DNA from: Flavobacterium defluvii
GTDB lineage: Bacteria; Bacteroidota; Bacteroidia; Flavobacteriales; Flavobacteriaceae
DNA: 64,000 nt
NCBI RefSeq assembly: GCF_900129555.1
Contig: NZ_FQWC01000001.1
Coordinates: forward strand, 248,001-312,000
Direction of reading: 5' to 3'
Shown piece after piece: positions 25,650 through 32,391 of this stretch. Made by a program: the position numbers and the translations under genes. Numbering within the stretch: position 1 is the stretch's first letter; every line of letters starts with the position of its first letter. The notes beneath the pieces were generated by a model that worked only from the letters and a program-made list of their open reading frames with translations, was not told where the DNA came from and ran no database searches.

Positions 25650-27056
25650 ATGAAATTTTTTTCCTTAATCTCAGTGTTTATGGTTACTGCTGTATTCGTA
25701 AGCTGTTCTACTTCTCAAAAATTAGAAACTTTAAAACCAGAGCCTGATGACGCGAGTCCATTAATTTATGATGCAAATCCATCGTTTATAAATCTGCCGA
25801 TTACGGTTAAATTAAGCGATATTGAAAATCAAACAAATGCAATCTTAAACGGACTAATTTATGAAGATAATAATATCGAAGATGACGACATTGAGATAAA
25901 AATATGGAAACAGGCACCCATAAAAATTCAGAACGATCCTGCAAATCCCGATAAAAAAATCAAAACAATTCTTCCGCTAAAAGCTAATATTAAATACAGA
26001 ATTGGAACCAAAAAACTCGGTATAGAACTTTATGATACACGAGAGTTTAATTTAAATGGTGTAATTACACTATCAAGTGAAGCAGCTTTAACAAACTGGA
26101 AATTAAATACTAAAACCGAATTCAAATCTTTAGACTGGAATGAAAGTCCAACGATGACTGTTTTTGGAAAAAATATGCCGATTACTTATTTGATAAACCC
26201 GGCTATTTCTATTTTTAAATCTAAACTGGAACACACAATTGATGACGCTATTGAAAAATCAATGGATTTTAAACCAAATGTTTTATCTGCTTTAGAAAAA
26301 ATTTGTACACCTTTTCAAATGAGTGATACTTACGAAAGCTGGCTGAGAATTGTTCCTATCGAAATTTATTCAACCAATGCAAAATTAAAAAATGATTCGT
26401 TTTTGATGGAAATGGGAATGAAATGCAATATGGAAACCATCGTTGGCAAACAGCCCGAATCTAAATTTAATACCAGTAAAATTGTTTTGAAACCCGTTAC
26501 CAAAGTCCCAAACCAGATTTCAGCTAACATTGCCGCCATTTCAAGTTATGTTGATGCTTCAAAAATAATGACTAAGAATTTTGCCGGACAGGAATTTGGT
26601 TCCGGAAGCAAAAAGGTAACCGTAAAAAATGTTTCCATCTGGCACAAAGACGGCAAAATGGTAATTGCGCTTGATGTTTTAGGATCTATAAACGGAACGC
26701 TTTATTTAAATGGATTTCCGCAATACAATCCTCAGACCAAAGAAATTTATTTTGATAAATTGGATTATGTTCTCGATACAAAAAGCAAATTAATGCGAAC
26801 TGCAAACTGGCTTGCACAAGGTTATATTTTGAAGAAAATAGAAGAAAGCTGTCGATATTCAATCCAACCCAATTTAGAAGATGGAAAGAAAAATATGGCC
26901 GCTTATCTAAAGAATTATTCGCCAATGCCCGGCGTTTTTGTAAACGGAAAAATGGAAGATATTCAGTTTGATAAAATTCAATTAACCAATCAGGCAATTA
27001 TAGCCTTTATCAAAATAAACGGAACTGTAAATGTTTCGGTAAACGGATTAAAATAA
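25650..27056 (+). CDS. DUF4403 family lipoprotein
   Basis: A 468-aa predicted lipoprotein (signal MKFFSLISVFMVTAVF, lipobox FVSCST, Cys about residue 19). The mature start has SFINLPITVKLSDIENQTNAILNGLIYED, a strong DUF4403 match. The fold of this family is thought to contain lipid-binding (SMP/BPI-like) repeats, but function is unestablished. The ATG at 25650 gives a proper lipoprotein signal; the TTG at 25623 overlaps a promoter element. It is monocistronic between the divergent efflux operon and the convergent oxidase genes and shares a bidirectional terminator with the latter. Confidence 0.8.
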   Translation: MKFFSLISVFMVTAVFVSCSTSQKLETLKPEPDDASPLIYDANPSFINLPITVKLSDIENQTNAILNGLIYEDNNIEDDDIEIKIWKQAPIKIQNDPANPDKKIKTILPLKANIKYRIGTKKLGIELYDTREFNLNGVITLSSEAALTNWKLNTKTEFKSLDWNESPTMTVFGKNMPITYLINPAISIFKSKLEHTIDDAIEKSMDFKPNVLSALEKICTPFQMSDTYESWLRIVPIEIYSTNAKLKNDSFLMEMGMKCNMETIVGKQPESKFNTSKIVLKPVTKVPNQISANIAAISSYVDASKIMTKNFAGQEFGSGSKKVTVKNVSIWHKDGKMVIALDVLGSINGTLYLNGFPQYNPQTKEIYFDKLDYVLDTKSKLMRTANWLAQGYILKKIEESCRYSIQPNLEDGKKNMAAYLKNYSPMPGVFVNGKMEDIQFDKIQLTNQAIIAFIKINGTVNVSVNGLK

Positions 27057-27087
27057 AAAAAGGCAGAATTAAATTTCTGCCTTTTTC
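27056..27087. terminator. Bidirectional terminator between DUF4403 and the small CxxC gene
   Basis: AGGCAGAA at 27061-27068 pairs with TTCTGCCT at 27075-27082, flanked by A-runs and T-runs on the two sides so that it works on both strands. It overlaps the last codons of the minus-strand gene. Confidence 0.75.
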
Positions 27088-27296
27088 TTTTTAGATCGGT
27101 ACATTTTATAAATAAGAAAACCTATTATTGCTACAAGTAAATACGGAATTATCATCAAGAAAACAATTCCATCATTTACAGCTTCTGCTTTCTTTACATT
27201 TGAGTCGCCGGCAAGCGCCGCACGGCACATCGCACACTGAGCATTAGCCGAAATTCCTATTAAGAAAACACAAATTCCAAAAAATAGTTTTTTCAA
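27069..27296 (-). CDS. Small membrane protein with CAMC motif
   Basis: From a TTG start at 27296 the protein is 75 aa: signal-like helix KKLFFGICVFLIGISANAQ, then CAMCRAALAGDSN, a second transmembrane helix (GIVFLMIIPYLLVAIIGFLIYKMY), and a Lys-rich end. The alternative ATG at 27371 overlaps DUF420 by 11 nt, gives 100 aa, and places 25 extra polar residues before the signal peptide, so I think it less likely. The CxxC at the mature N-terminus could bind copper or a thiol partner. Its place at the end of the cytochrome oxidase assembly genes points to oxidase maturation, which is inference. Confidence 0.6.
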   Translation of the reverse strand: MKKLFFGICVFLIGISANAQCAMCRAALAGDSNVKKAEAVNDGIVFLMIIPYLLVAIIGFLIYKMYRSKKKKAEI

Positions 27297-27360
27297 TTTA
27301 GAATATAGACTCGAGCGATAGCCAACAAGCAAAGCATTTTGAATATTTGATATTTTACTT

Positions 27361-27903
27361 TTAGTATACATAATAAGGAGAAATCATTAAATAAACTATA
27401 ACGCCCGTAACCGCAACATATAACCAAAGCGGAAAGGTAATTTTAGCTATCTTTCTATGCTTGTCAAACTTTTGCGCCAGCGCTCTTACATAACTAATTA
27501 ATACCAAAGGAATAATCGCTACAGACAACAAAATATGAGTTATTAAAATAAAGAAATATACATAACGTATTACTCCTTCACCGCCAAATTTTGTAGAGTC
27601 TGATGTCATATGATACGCCACATACATTACCAAAAAGGCAACCGATAATGCAATTGCAAAAGTCATTAAGCGTTCGTGAAGTTTTAATTTTCCGTTTTTA
27701 ACAGCACTTACCGCCCAAACTAAAACAATGGCCGTAATACCATTTATGGCTGCATAAATGGGAGGCAAAAACGAAAGCGGTTCAACATTTATTCCAAAAT
27801 CTTTTAATTTGATTCCAAAAAGAATTGCCACAACTACCGGTATTATTATTGAAACGGCTACGATGTATTTATTGTATTTTTTTTCTAATGACTGATCTTC
27901 CAT
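27361..27903 (-). CDS. DUF420 family membrane protein
   Basis: A 180-aa protein with five predicted transmembrane helices (about 12-32, 45-65, 80-105, 118-145, 155-175). Histidines in KLHERLM, YVAYHMTS, ILITHILLS and QKFDKHRKIAK follow the DUF420 pattern. DUF420 proteins (related to CtaM of Gram-positives) are encoded with cytochrome oxidase and SCO genes and help oxidase assembly. The start is 3 nt after the SCO gene stop, so it is in the same operon. Confidence 0.85.
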   Translation of the reverse strand: MEDQSLEKKYNKYIVAVSIIIPVVVAILFGIKLKDFGINVEPLSFLPPIYAAINGITAIVLVWAVSAVKNGKLKLHERLMTFAIALSVAFLVMYVAYHMTSDSTKFGGEGVIRYVYFFILITHILLSVAIIPLVLISYVRALAQKFDKHRKIAKITFPLWLYVAVTGVIVYLMISPYYVY

Positions 27904-27906
27904 TTT

Positions 27907-28596
27907 TTATTCTTCTAATAGTATTTTAATATCTTCCTGAATCTCTCTAACGCCTTTTTTATCTAATCCATCGTAATAAATATTTGGATTCCCAAATTCA
28001 TCTTTTCTACAACGGATATTCCCATTTTTATCAATCAAAGCAAATAAACCCGAATGTTCGAAACCTCCGCTTACTTTAGAATTTTCTCCTGCATAAAGGT
28101 TAAATCCTTTATTAGACAAGTCCATAATTGTATTTCTGTCCCCTGTTAAAAAGTTCCAGTTTGAAGATTTCACTCCTAATAATTTTGCATGATCTTTTAA
28201 AACCTGTGGTGTATCATGAGCTGGGTCAATTGTAATGGATACAATTCCGAAGTTAGGATTTCCGAAAAAAGTTTTTTCTATTTCCAGCATGCTCATGTTC
28301 ATCTTGGGACAGATAGACGGACAGGTTGTAAAGAAAAACTCCAAAACATACACTTTTCCTTTATAGGTCTCGTTTGATATTTTAACATTATCCTGATTTG
28401 TCAATTCAAATTTTGGAGCCTTACCAATGGTCAATAATTTTCCGGCTGTTTTAGCATTTTTAGAATCAACATTATCTAAACGATTTCCTTTTACAACATC
28501 GCCATTTTTAATTCTGTCAACAATTTTTGGTACTGCATAAATTCCGAAAATCAAGATAATAAACGAAATCCCTATATAAGATTTATTTTTGAACAT
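27907..28596 (-). CDS. SCO1/SenC family copper chaperone
   Basis: A 229-aa membrane-anchored thioredoxin-fold protein. An N-terminal helix (YIGISFIILIFGIYAVPKIV) is followed by the SCO domain with the copper motif CPSICP in FFTTCPSICPKMN (about residues 85-97) and the distal His in GGFEHSGLF. SCO proteins insert copper into the CuA site of cytochrome oxidase subunit II or reduce its cysteines. It follows a SCO-like gene lacking these residues by 11 nt and is followed by DUF420. Confidence 0.92.
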   Translation of the reverse strand: MFKNKSYIGISFIILIFGIYAVPKIVDRIKNGDVVKGNRLDNVDSKNAKTAGKLLTIGKAPKFELTNQDNVKISNETYKGKVYVLEFFFTTCPSICPKMNMSMLEIEKTFFGNPNFGIVSITIDPAHDTPQVLKDHAKLLGVKSSNWNFLTGDRNTIMDLSNKGFNLYAGENSKVSGGFEHSGLFALIDKNGNIRCRKDEFGNPNIYYDGLDKKGVREIQEDIKILLEE

Positions 28597-28607
28597 TATA
28601 AATAAGT

Positions 28608-29264
28608 TTAAAGTTGTTTTGTGGCATTATGGTTTTTCTTTAGAGCTGCACGATATTCATATAAAATGATTTTAAAATCATCAAGCATTTCATTACTCAA
28701 TTCTGATGGATGAAAAGTATCATATCCTTCTTTGTACTCTTCCTTTTGATCTTTATTACTGCCTTTACGTCCTCTCAAATTTCTTTCTTTATCAACAATA
28801 AAAACATTTGAAGTTCCAAGTTTATCATTTAATTTCCCTTTTAAATGAAGCTGATTATAAAAAACCTGTATTTCGTCTGGTGAAGCAAAAACAAAATTCC
28901 AATTCTTAACATCGGTAAAAGGAGACAAAGCATCAATAATTTTCTGAGCTTCCTTCTCAGTGCCAAGCGGACATAAAACTACAAACTGAAGATCTTCAAA
29001 ACCATTATACCGTTTATAGATTTTTTCATTTAAGTTAAAATAATTTCCTCTGTTTTCGAGAATATTTGATCCGGAAAATCCTAGTATGGTTATTTTTTTA
29101 TCCAGAGAAACTTTTTTGCCATTGAGAGATTTCCAGTTTCCAAAGTCGGCAATTTTTGGAGTAATTACGGGAAGTTTTGTAAAACTATTTACGCCTGAGG
29201 CAAAAAACAAATAGGCTACAATTGGTAAAACAAAAAGTACAAAAAGAACTATATTTTTTTTCAT
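28608..29264 (-). CDS. SCO-like thioredoxin-fold membrane protein lacking the CxxxC motif
   Basis: A 218-aa protein with one N-terminal anchor (IVLFVLFVLPIVAYLFFA) and a periplasmic domain whose layout parallels the neighbouring SCO protein: a strand ITILGFSGSNILENRG where SCO has its CxxxC, NWNFVFASPDEIQ where SCO has NWNFLTGDRNTI, and NVFIVDKERNLRGRKG matching the terminal strands. The copper cysteines are replaced, and the only Cys is in VVLCPLG. It may be a non-catalytic SCO paralogue. It has its own possible promoter overlapping the terminator of the upstream gene. Family name unknown to me. Confidence 0.65.
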   Translation of the reverse strand: MKKNIVLFVLFVLPIVAYLFFASGVNSFTKLPVITPKIADFGNWKSLNGKKVSLDKKITILGFSGSNILENRGNYFNLNEKIYKRYNGFEDLQFVVLCPLGTEKEAQKIIDALSPFTDVKNWNFVFASPDEIQVFYNQLHLKGKLNDKLGTSNVFIVDKERNLRGRKGSNKDQKEEYKEGYDTFHPSELSNEMLDDFKIILYEYRAALKKNHNATKQL

Positions 29265-29289
29265 TGTTTTAACGTAAGTTTTTGAAGTA

Positions 29290-29297
29290 CAAAAATA
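29290..29297 (-). promoter_or_regulatory. -7 element inside the upstream terminator's T-run
   Basis: TATTTTTG on the minus strand, 26 nt before the ATG of the SCO-like gene. It begins within the T-tract that ends the subunit IV transcript. Confidence 0.3.
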
Positions 29298-29320
29298 AAA
29301 AAAGCTCCGTTAAACGGAGC
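29291..29320 (-). terminator. Terminator after the oxidase subunit IV gene
   Basis: GCTCCGTT-A-AACGGAGC at 29304-29320 followed on the minus strand by TTTTTTTATTTTT. It lies 22 nt past the subunit IV stop. Confidence 0.75.
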
Positions 29321-29342
29321 TTCTTTTCGAATTAATATCATG

Positions 29343-29693
29343 TTAAAAATTCCATTTAATAGTAGAATCTTTAAAAACCCCATAAATATAGTGTCCTTCT
29401 GTTAACAGGATGAACAATAAATATAATACTAGGAAAATAACTGGCGATACAACAGACCATCTAAGGCTGCTTTTTTCACCTTCCATGTGCATGAATGCCC
29501 ATACAATATAATAAGCTTTGAAAATTGTTAAGATATAAAATATCCAGTTTAACAAGTTCAAACCGATAAAATGATTAAATTCTAAAAACCCTGGTTTATA
29601 AATACCTAAAATAACTTCTACTGTAGTTACTACTGATAGTAATCCAAAAACAAACCAGATTCTTTTTGTATTTGATACGTGCTCGTGTGACAT
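29343..29693 (-). CDS. Cytochrome c oxidase subunit IV-like protein
   Basis: A 116-aa protein with three transmembrane helices (about 11-30, 45-68, 80-102), a COX4_pro/CyoD-type small subunit. VFGLLSVVTTVEVILGIYK and YIVWAFMHMEGE are typical. It stabilises the heme-copper oxidase. It is 18 nt after the 328-aa subunit III gene and is followed by a terminator, marking the end of the structural oxidase genes. Confidence 0.85.
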   Translation of the reverse strand: MSHEHVSNTKRIWFVFGLLSVVTTVEVILGIYKPGFLEFNHFIGLNLLNWIFYILTIFKAYYIVWAFMHMEGEKSSLRWSVVSPVIFLVLYLLFILLTEGHYIYGVFKDSTIKWNF

Positions 29694-29711
29694 AATAATT
29701 AAAATCTAAAA

Positions 29712-30698
29712 TTAAACTAAGTAGAATACTGTAAATACAAATACCCAAACTAAATCTACGAAGTGCCAGTATAATCCAACTTTTTCTACCATTTCGTAGC
29801 TTCTTCTCTTTTCGTAAGTTCCTAATAATACATTAAAGAAAATAATAATATTAATGATAACTCCAGAAAATACGTGGAATCCGTGGAATCCTGTAATAAA
29901 GAAGAAGAAATCAGCGAATAGTTTACTTCCGTATTCATTTCTAGTTAAGTTCGCTCCTTCTACTACATATTTTGCTTCAGCTAAACGAGCTTCAGATTCA
30001 GCTCTTGTTAAAACTGTTTTTTTCTTTTCAGCTGTAAGTTTTTCAGTTCTGATTAATACATCAGGGTGAGCTTTAAATCCTGCCTGAATTTCAGCAACAG
30101 TATATGTTGGCTGTGTTTCTGCATCTTCTACAAACCATGTTGCATGGCTTCTTGTTAAAGCTTCTCTTTGTTCTGGTAATTTTACTGCAAAATCAGCAAG
30201 AGCAACTCTTGTTCCATCTGCCTTAACAAACTGCAATAAACTTCCACCTTTTGTTTCTACTGCACCATATTCTCCTTTAATGAAGTTTTTCCACTCCCAA
30301 GCCTGAGAACCAACGAAAATTAAACCTCCAATAATAGTTAAGAACATATAAATAGCGACTTTTGTTTTCTTTAATTGATGACCTGCATCAACAGCTAATA
30401 CCATTGTTACAGATGAGAAAATCAAGATAAAAGTCATTAAGGCTACATAATACATAGGAGCCGAAACACCATGCATAAAAGGAAAGTGTGTAAATACTTC
30501 GTCAGCCAATGGCCATGTTTCAATAAATTTAAATCTAGAAAAACCGTAAGCTCCTAAAAATCCAGAGAATGTTAAGGCATCTGATACGATAAAAAACCAC
30601 ATCATCATTTTACCATAACTTGCTCCTAATGGCTGGATGTGCTCACCGCCTCCCCAAGTTTTTTCGTCGTTATTTGCAGTAGTAACTGTCGCTTCCAT
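29712..30698 (-). CDS. Cytochrome c oxidase subunit III with large hydrophilic insertion
   Basis: A 328-aa heme-copper oxidase subunit III. The core begins GASYGKMMMWFFIVSDALTFSGFLGAYGFSR and ends with FITGFHGFHVFSG (conserved His) and YWHFVDLVWVFVFTVFY, both strong family signatures. The usual length is 190-270. An extra hydrophilic block of about 100 residues (about 135-240, from GEYGAVETKGG to AKYVVEGANL) lies after the WEWKNFI helix end and would project from the membrane. It is the second of two adjacent subunit III genes, with its own TAnnTTTG element. Confidence 0.9.
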   Translation of the reverse strand: MEATVTTANNDEKTWGGGEHIQPLGASYGKMMMWFFIVSDALTFSGFLGAYGFSRFKFIETWPLADEVFTHFPFMHGVSAPMYYVALMTFILIFSSVTMVLAVDAGHQLKKTKVAIYMFLTIIGGLIFVGSQAWEWKNFIKGEYGAVETKGGSLLQFVKADGTRVALADFAVKLPEQREALTRSHATWFVEDAETQPTYTVAEIQAGFKAHPDVLIRTEKLTAEKKKTVLTRAESEARLAEAKYVVEGANLTRNEYGSKLFADFFFFITGFHGFHVFSGVIINIIIFFNVLLGTYEKRRSYEMVEKVGLYWHFVDLVWVFVFTVFYLV

Positions 30699-30722
30699 AA
30701 AAGATATTCGTTAAAAAGTTCC

Positions 30723-30730
30723 CAAATTTA
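30723..30730 (-). promoter_or_regulatory. -7 element for the long subunit III gene
   Basis: TAAATTTG on the minus strand, 25 nt before the ATG at 30698, in the 42-nt gap after the short subunit III gene. Confidence 0.4.
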
Positions 30731-30740
30731 CGTTTTTTTC

Positions 30741-31328
30741 TTATTTAAAGAAATATAAAAATAAAAATAATAATACCCACAATAAATCCAAAAAGTGCCA
30801 ATACATCGCACCTAGTTCTATACCAAGAGTTTGAGTCGGATTGTATTTTTGTTTAAAATGATTATAAATTATAATTAAAAGCGAAATTAATCCACCTGCT
30901 AAGTGCAATAGGTGCATAAGTGCAATTACATAAAGGAAAGTTGTAGTAATAGAGCTACCCTGTCCTGTCATATAATATCCGCTTTCTATGATTTGCCCAA
31001 AACCTCTGAATTGTAAAATCACAAATAAAACTCCTAAAGCAAATGTTCCTAAAAGAAATGTTGAAGTTGCGCTTCTGTTTCCTTTTTCAATTGCTTTTTT
31101 TGCTAAAAAGAAAGTAACACTGCAGCCAATAATTACTGCTGTACTAAAATAAAATGCAGTTGGTATTTGAAAATTTGTCAACCAGTCTGCTCTTGATTTA
31201 CTAACTACAAATGCACTTGTAAGTCCTGCAAACATCATGGTCATACTAACCATTGCGAACAACAAAATCAGTTTTGCCGATTTTGATTTTCTTACCTGCT
31301 CTTCACTTGCTTTAATTGTCATTTCCAT
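30741..31328 (-). CDS. Cytochrome c oxidase subunit III, short form
   Basis: A 195-aa heme-copper oxidase subunit III with five transmembrane helices and the end LGIELGAMYWHFLDLLWVLLFLFLYFFK, matching the YWHF..L.W family signature. It starts 2 nt after the ctaB stop. Pairing of a short and a long subunit III gene behind ctaB is a common arrangement in Bacteroidota. Subunits I and II are not in the window. Confidence 0.88.
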   Translation of the reverse strand: MEMTIKASEEQVRKSKSAKLILLFAMVSMTMMFAGLTSAFVVSKSRADWLTNFQIPTAFYFSTAVIIGCSVTFFLAKKAIEKGNRSATSTFLLGTFALGVLFVILQFRGFGQIIESGYYMTGQGSSITTTFLYVIALMHLLHLAGGLISLLIIIYNHFKQKYNPTQTLGIELGAMYWHFLDLLWVLLFLFLYFFK

Positions 31329-31330
31329 AA

Positions 31331-32233
31331 CTATCTTAAAAATTTATCTACTATAAATACAATCTGCAGCAACGAAATATACGAAACACTCACCAACATT
31401 AATGTTCTTGCTGCCTTTGGTGTTCTTAACTGATACAAACGCACCGCATAAAACAACATCCACAAACCTAATAAAAACACTAGAACGGCTGCGATTGGCG
31501 AAATAAACAACTGTCCTGTATATCCTAAAACAGGTAACAAAGATGCTATTATTAACCAAATCGTATATAAAATAACCTGCAAAGCTGTTTTTCTATCTTT
31601 ATTTCCTGTTGGCAGCATGAAAATACCTGCTTTCGCATAATCATCATACAAAAACCATCCAATAGCCCAAAAATGAGGAAACTGCCAGAAAAACTGAATT
31701 AAAAATAATGTTCCGGCTTCGATACCGAATTCTCCCGTTGCCGCAACCCATCCTAACATAAACGGAATAGCGCCCGGAAAAGCTCCAACAAAAACCGATA
31801 ATGAAGTTACGGTTTTTAATGGAGTATATATGCTTGTATATAAAAATATTGAAATTGCAGCAAACATTGCTGACTTTGCATTTATGGTATACAACAATGC
31901 AATACCTATAATAGTAAGCAGACTTGCAACGATTAATGCCGTCAATGGTGACATTCGTCCAGAGGGAACCGGACGATTTTTTGTTCGGTCCATTAACGAA
32001 TCGATATCTTTTTCAATTACCTGATTAAAAGCATTTGAAGCTCCAACCATACAATATCCGCCTATTGACAAAATAAGTAAAACACTCCATTTGAAAGGAT
32101 GTTCACTATTAACACCTAATAAATATCCTGCTATTGAAGAAAACAAAACACTAATAGCCAAACCGGCTTTAGTTATCTCTTTGAAATCCAGAAATATTGA
32201 TTTTATTGAAATTGTATTTTTAGCAGAGTTCAA
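31331..32233 (-). CDS. ctaB: Protoheme IX farnesyltransferase (heme O synthase)
   Basis: A 300-aa UbiA-type membrane prenyltransferase that converts heme B to heme O for the oxidase. The family motifs NAFNQVIEKDIDSLMDRTKNRP (the first Asp-rich site, about 75-95) and WQFPHFWAIGWFLYDDYAKAG (about 185-205) are visible, with about nine transmembrane helices. I use the TTG at 32233: a TACATTTG promoter element at 32268-32275 puts the transcript start downstream of the ATG at 32278, and the protein then begins NSAKNTISIKSIFLDFKEITKAGLA, as in homologues. First gene of the oxidase module. Confidence 0.92.
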   Translation of the reverse strand: MNSAKNTISIKSIFLDFKEITKAGLAISVLFSSIAGYLLGVNSEHPFKWSVLLILSIGGYCMVGASNAFNQVIEKDIDSLMDRTKNRPVPSGRMSPLTALIVASLLTIIGIALLYTINAKSAMFAAISIFLYTSIYTPLKTVTSLSVFVGAFPGAIPFMLGWVAATGEFGIEAGTLFLIQFFWQFPHFWAIGWFLYDDYAKAGIFMLPTGNKDRKTALQVILYTIWLIIASLLPVLGYTGQLFISPIAAVLVFLLGLWMLFYAVRLYQLRTPKAARTLMLVSVSYISLLQIVFIVDKFLR

Positions 32234-32267
32234 TACTGTAGTCTTTGTATATTTTTTTTGAGTGGTG

Positions 32268-32275
32268 CAAATGTA
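32268..32275 (-). promoter_or_regulatory. -7 element for the ctaB operon
   Basis: TACATTTG followed by C on the minus strand. The predicted transcript start near 32262 gives a leader of about 28 nt to the TTG at 32233. Confidence 0.5.
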
Positions 32276-32391
32276 CAAATTAGATTATAGAATTTAGAAC
32301 TTTAAAATTAGATTTTTTTCAATAAAACCTTTACAGAATAAGAACTTACCAATCTTTAACACTATTATTTCGAAAAATCTTATTAAAAATC

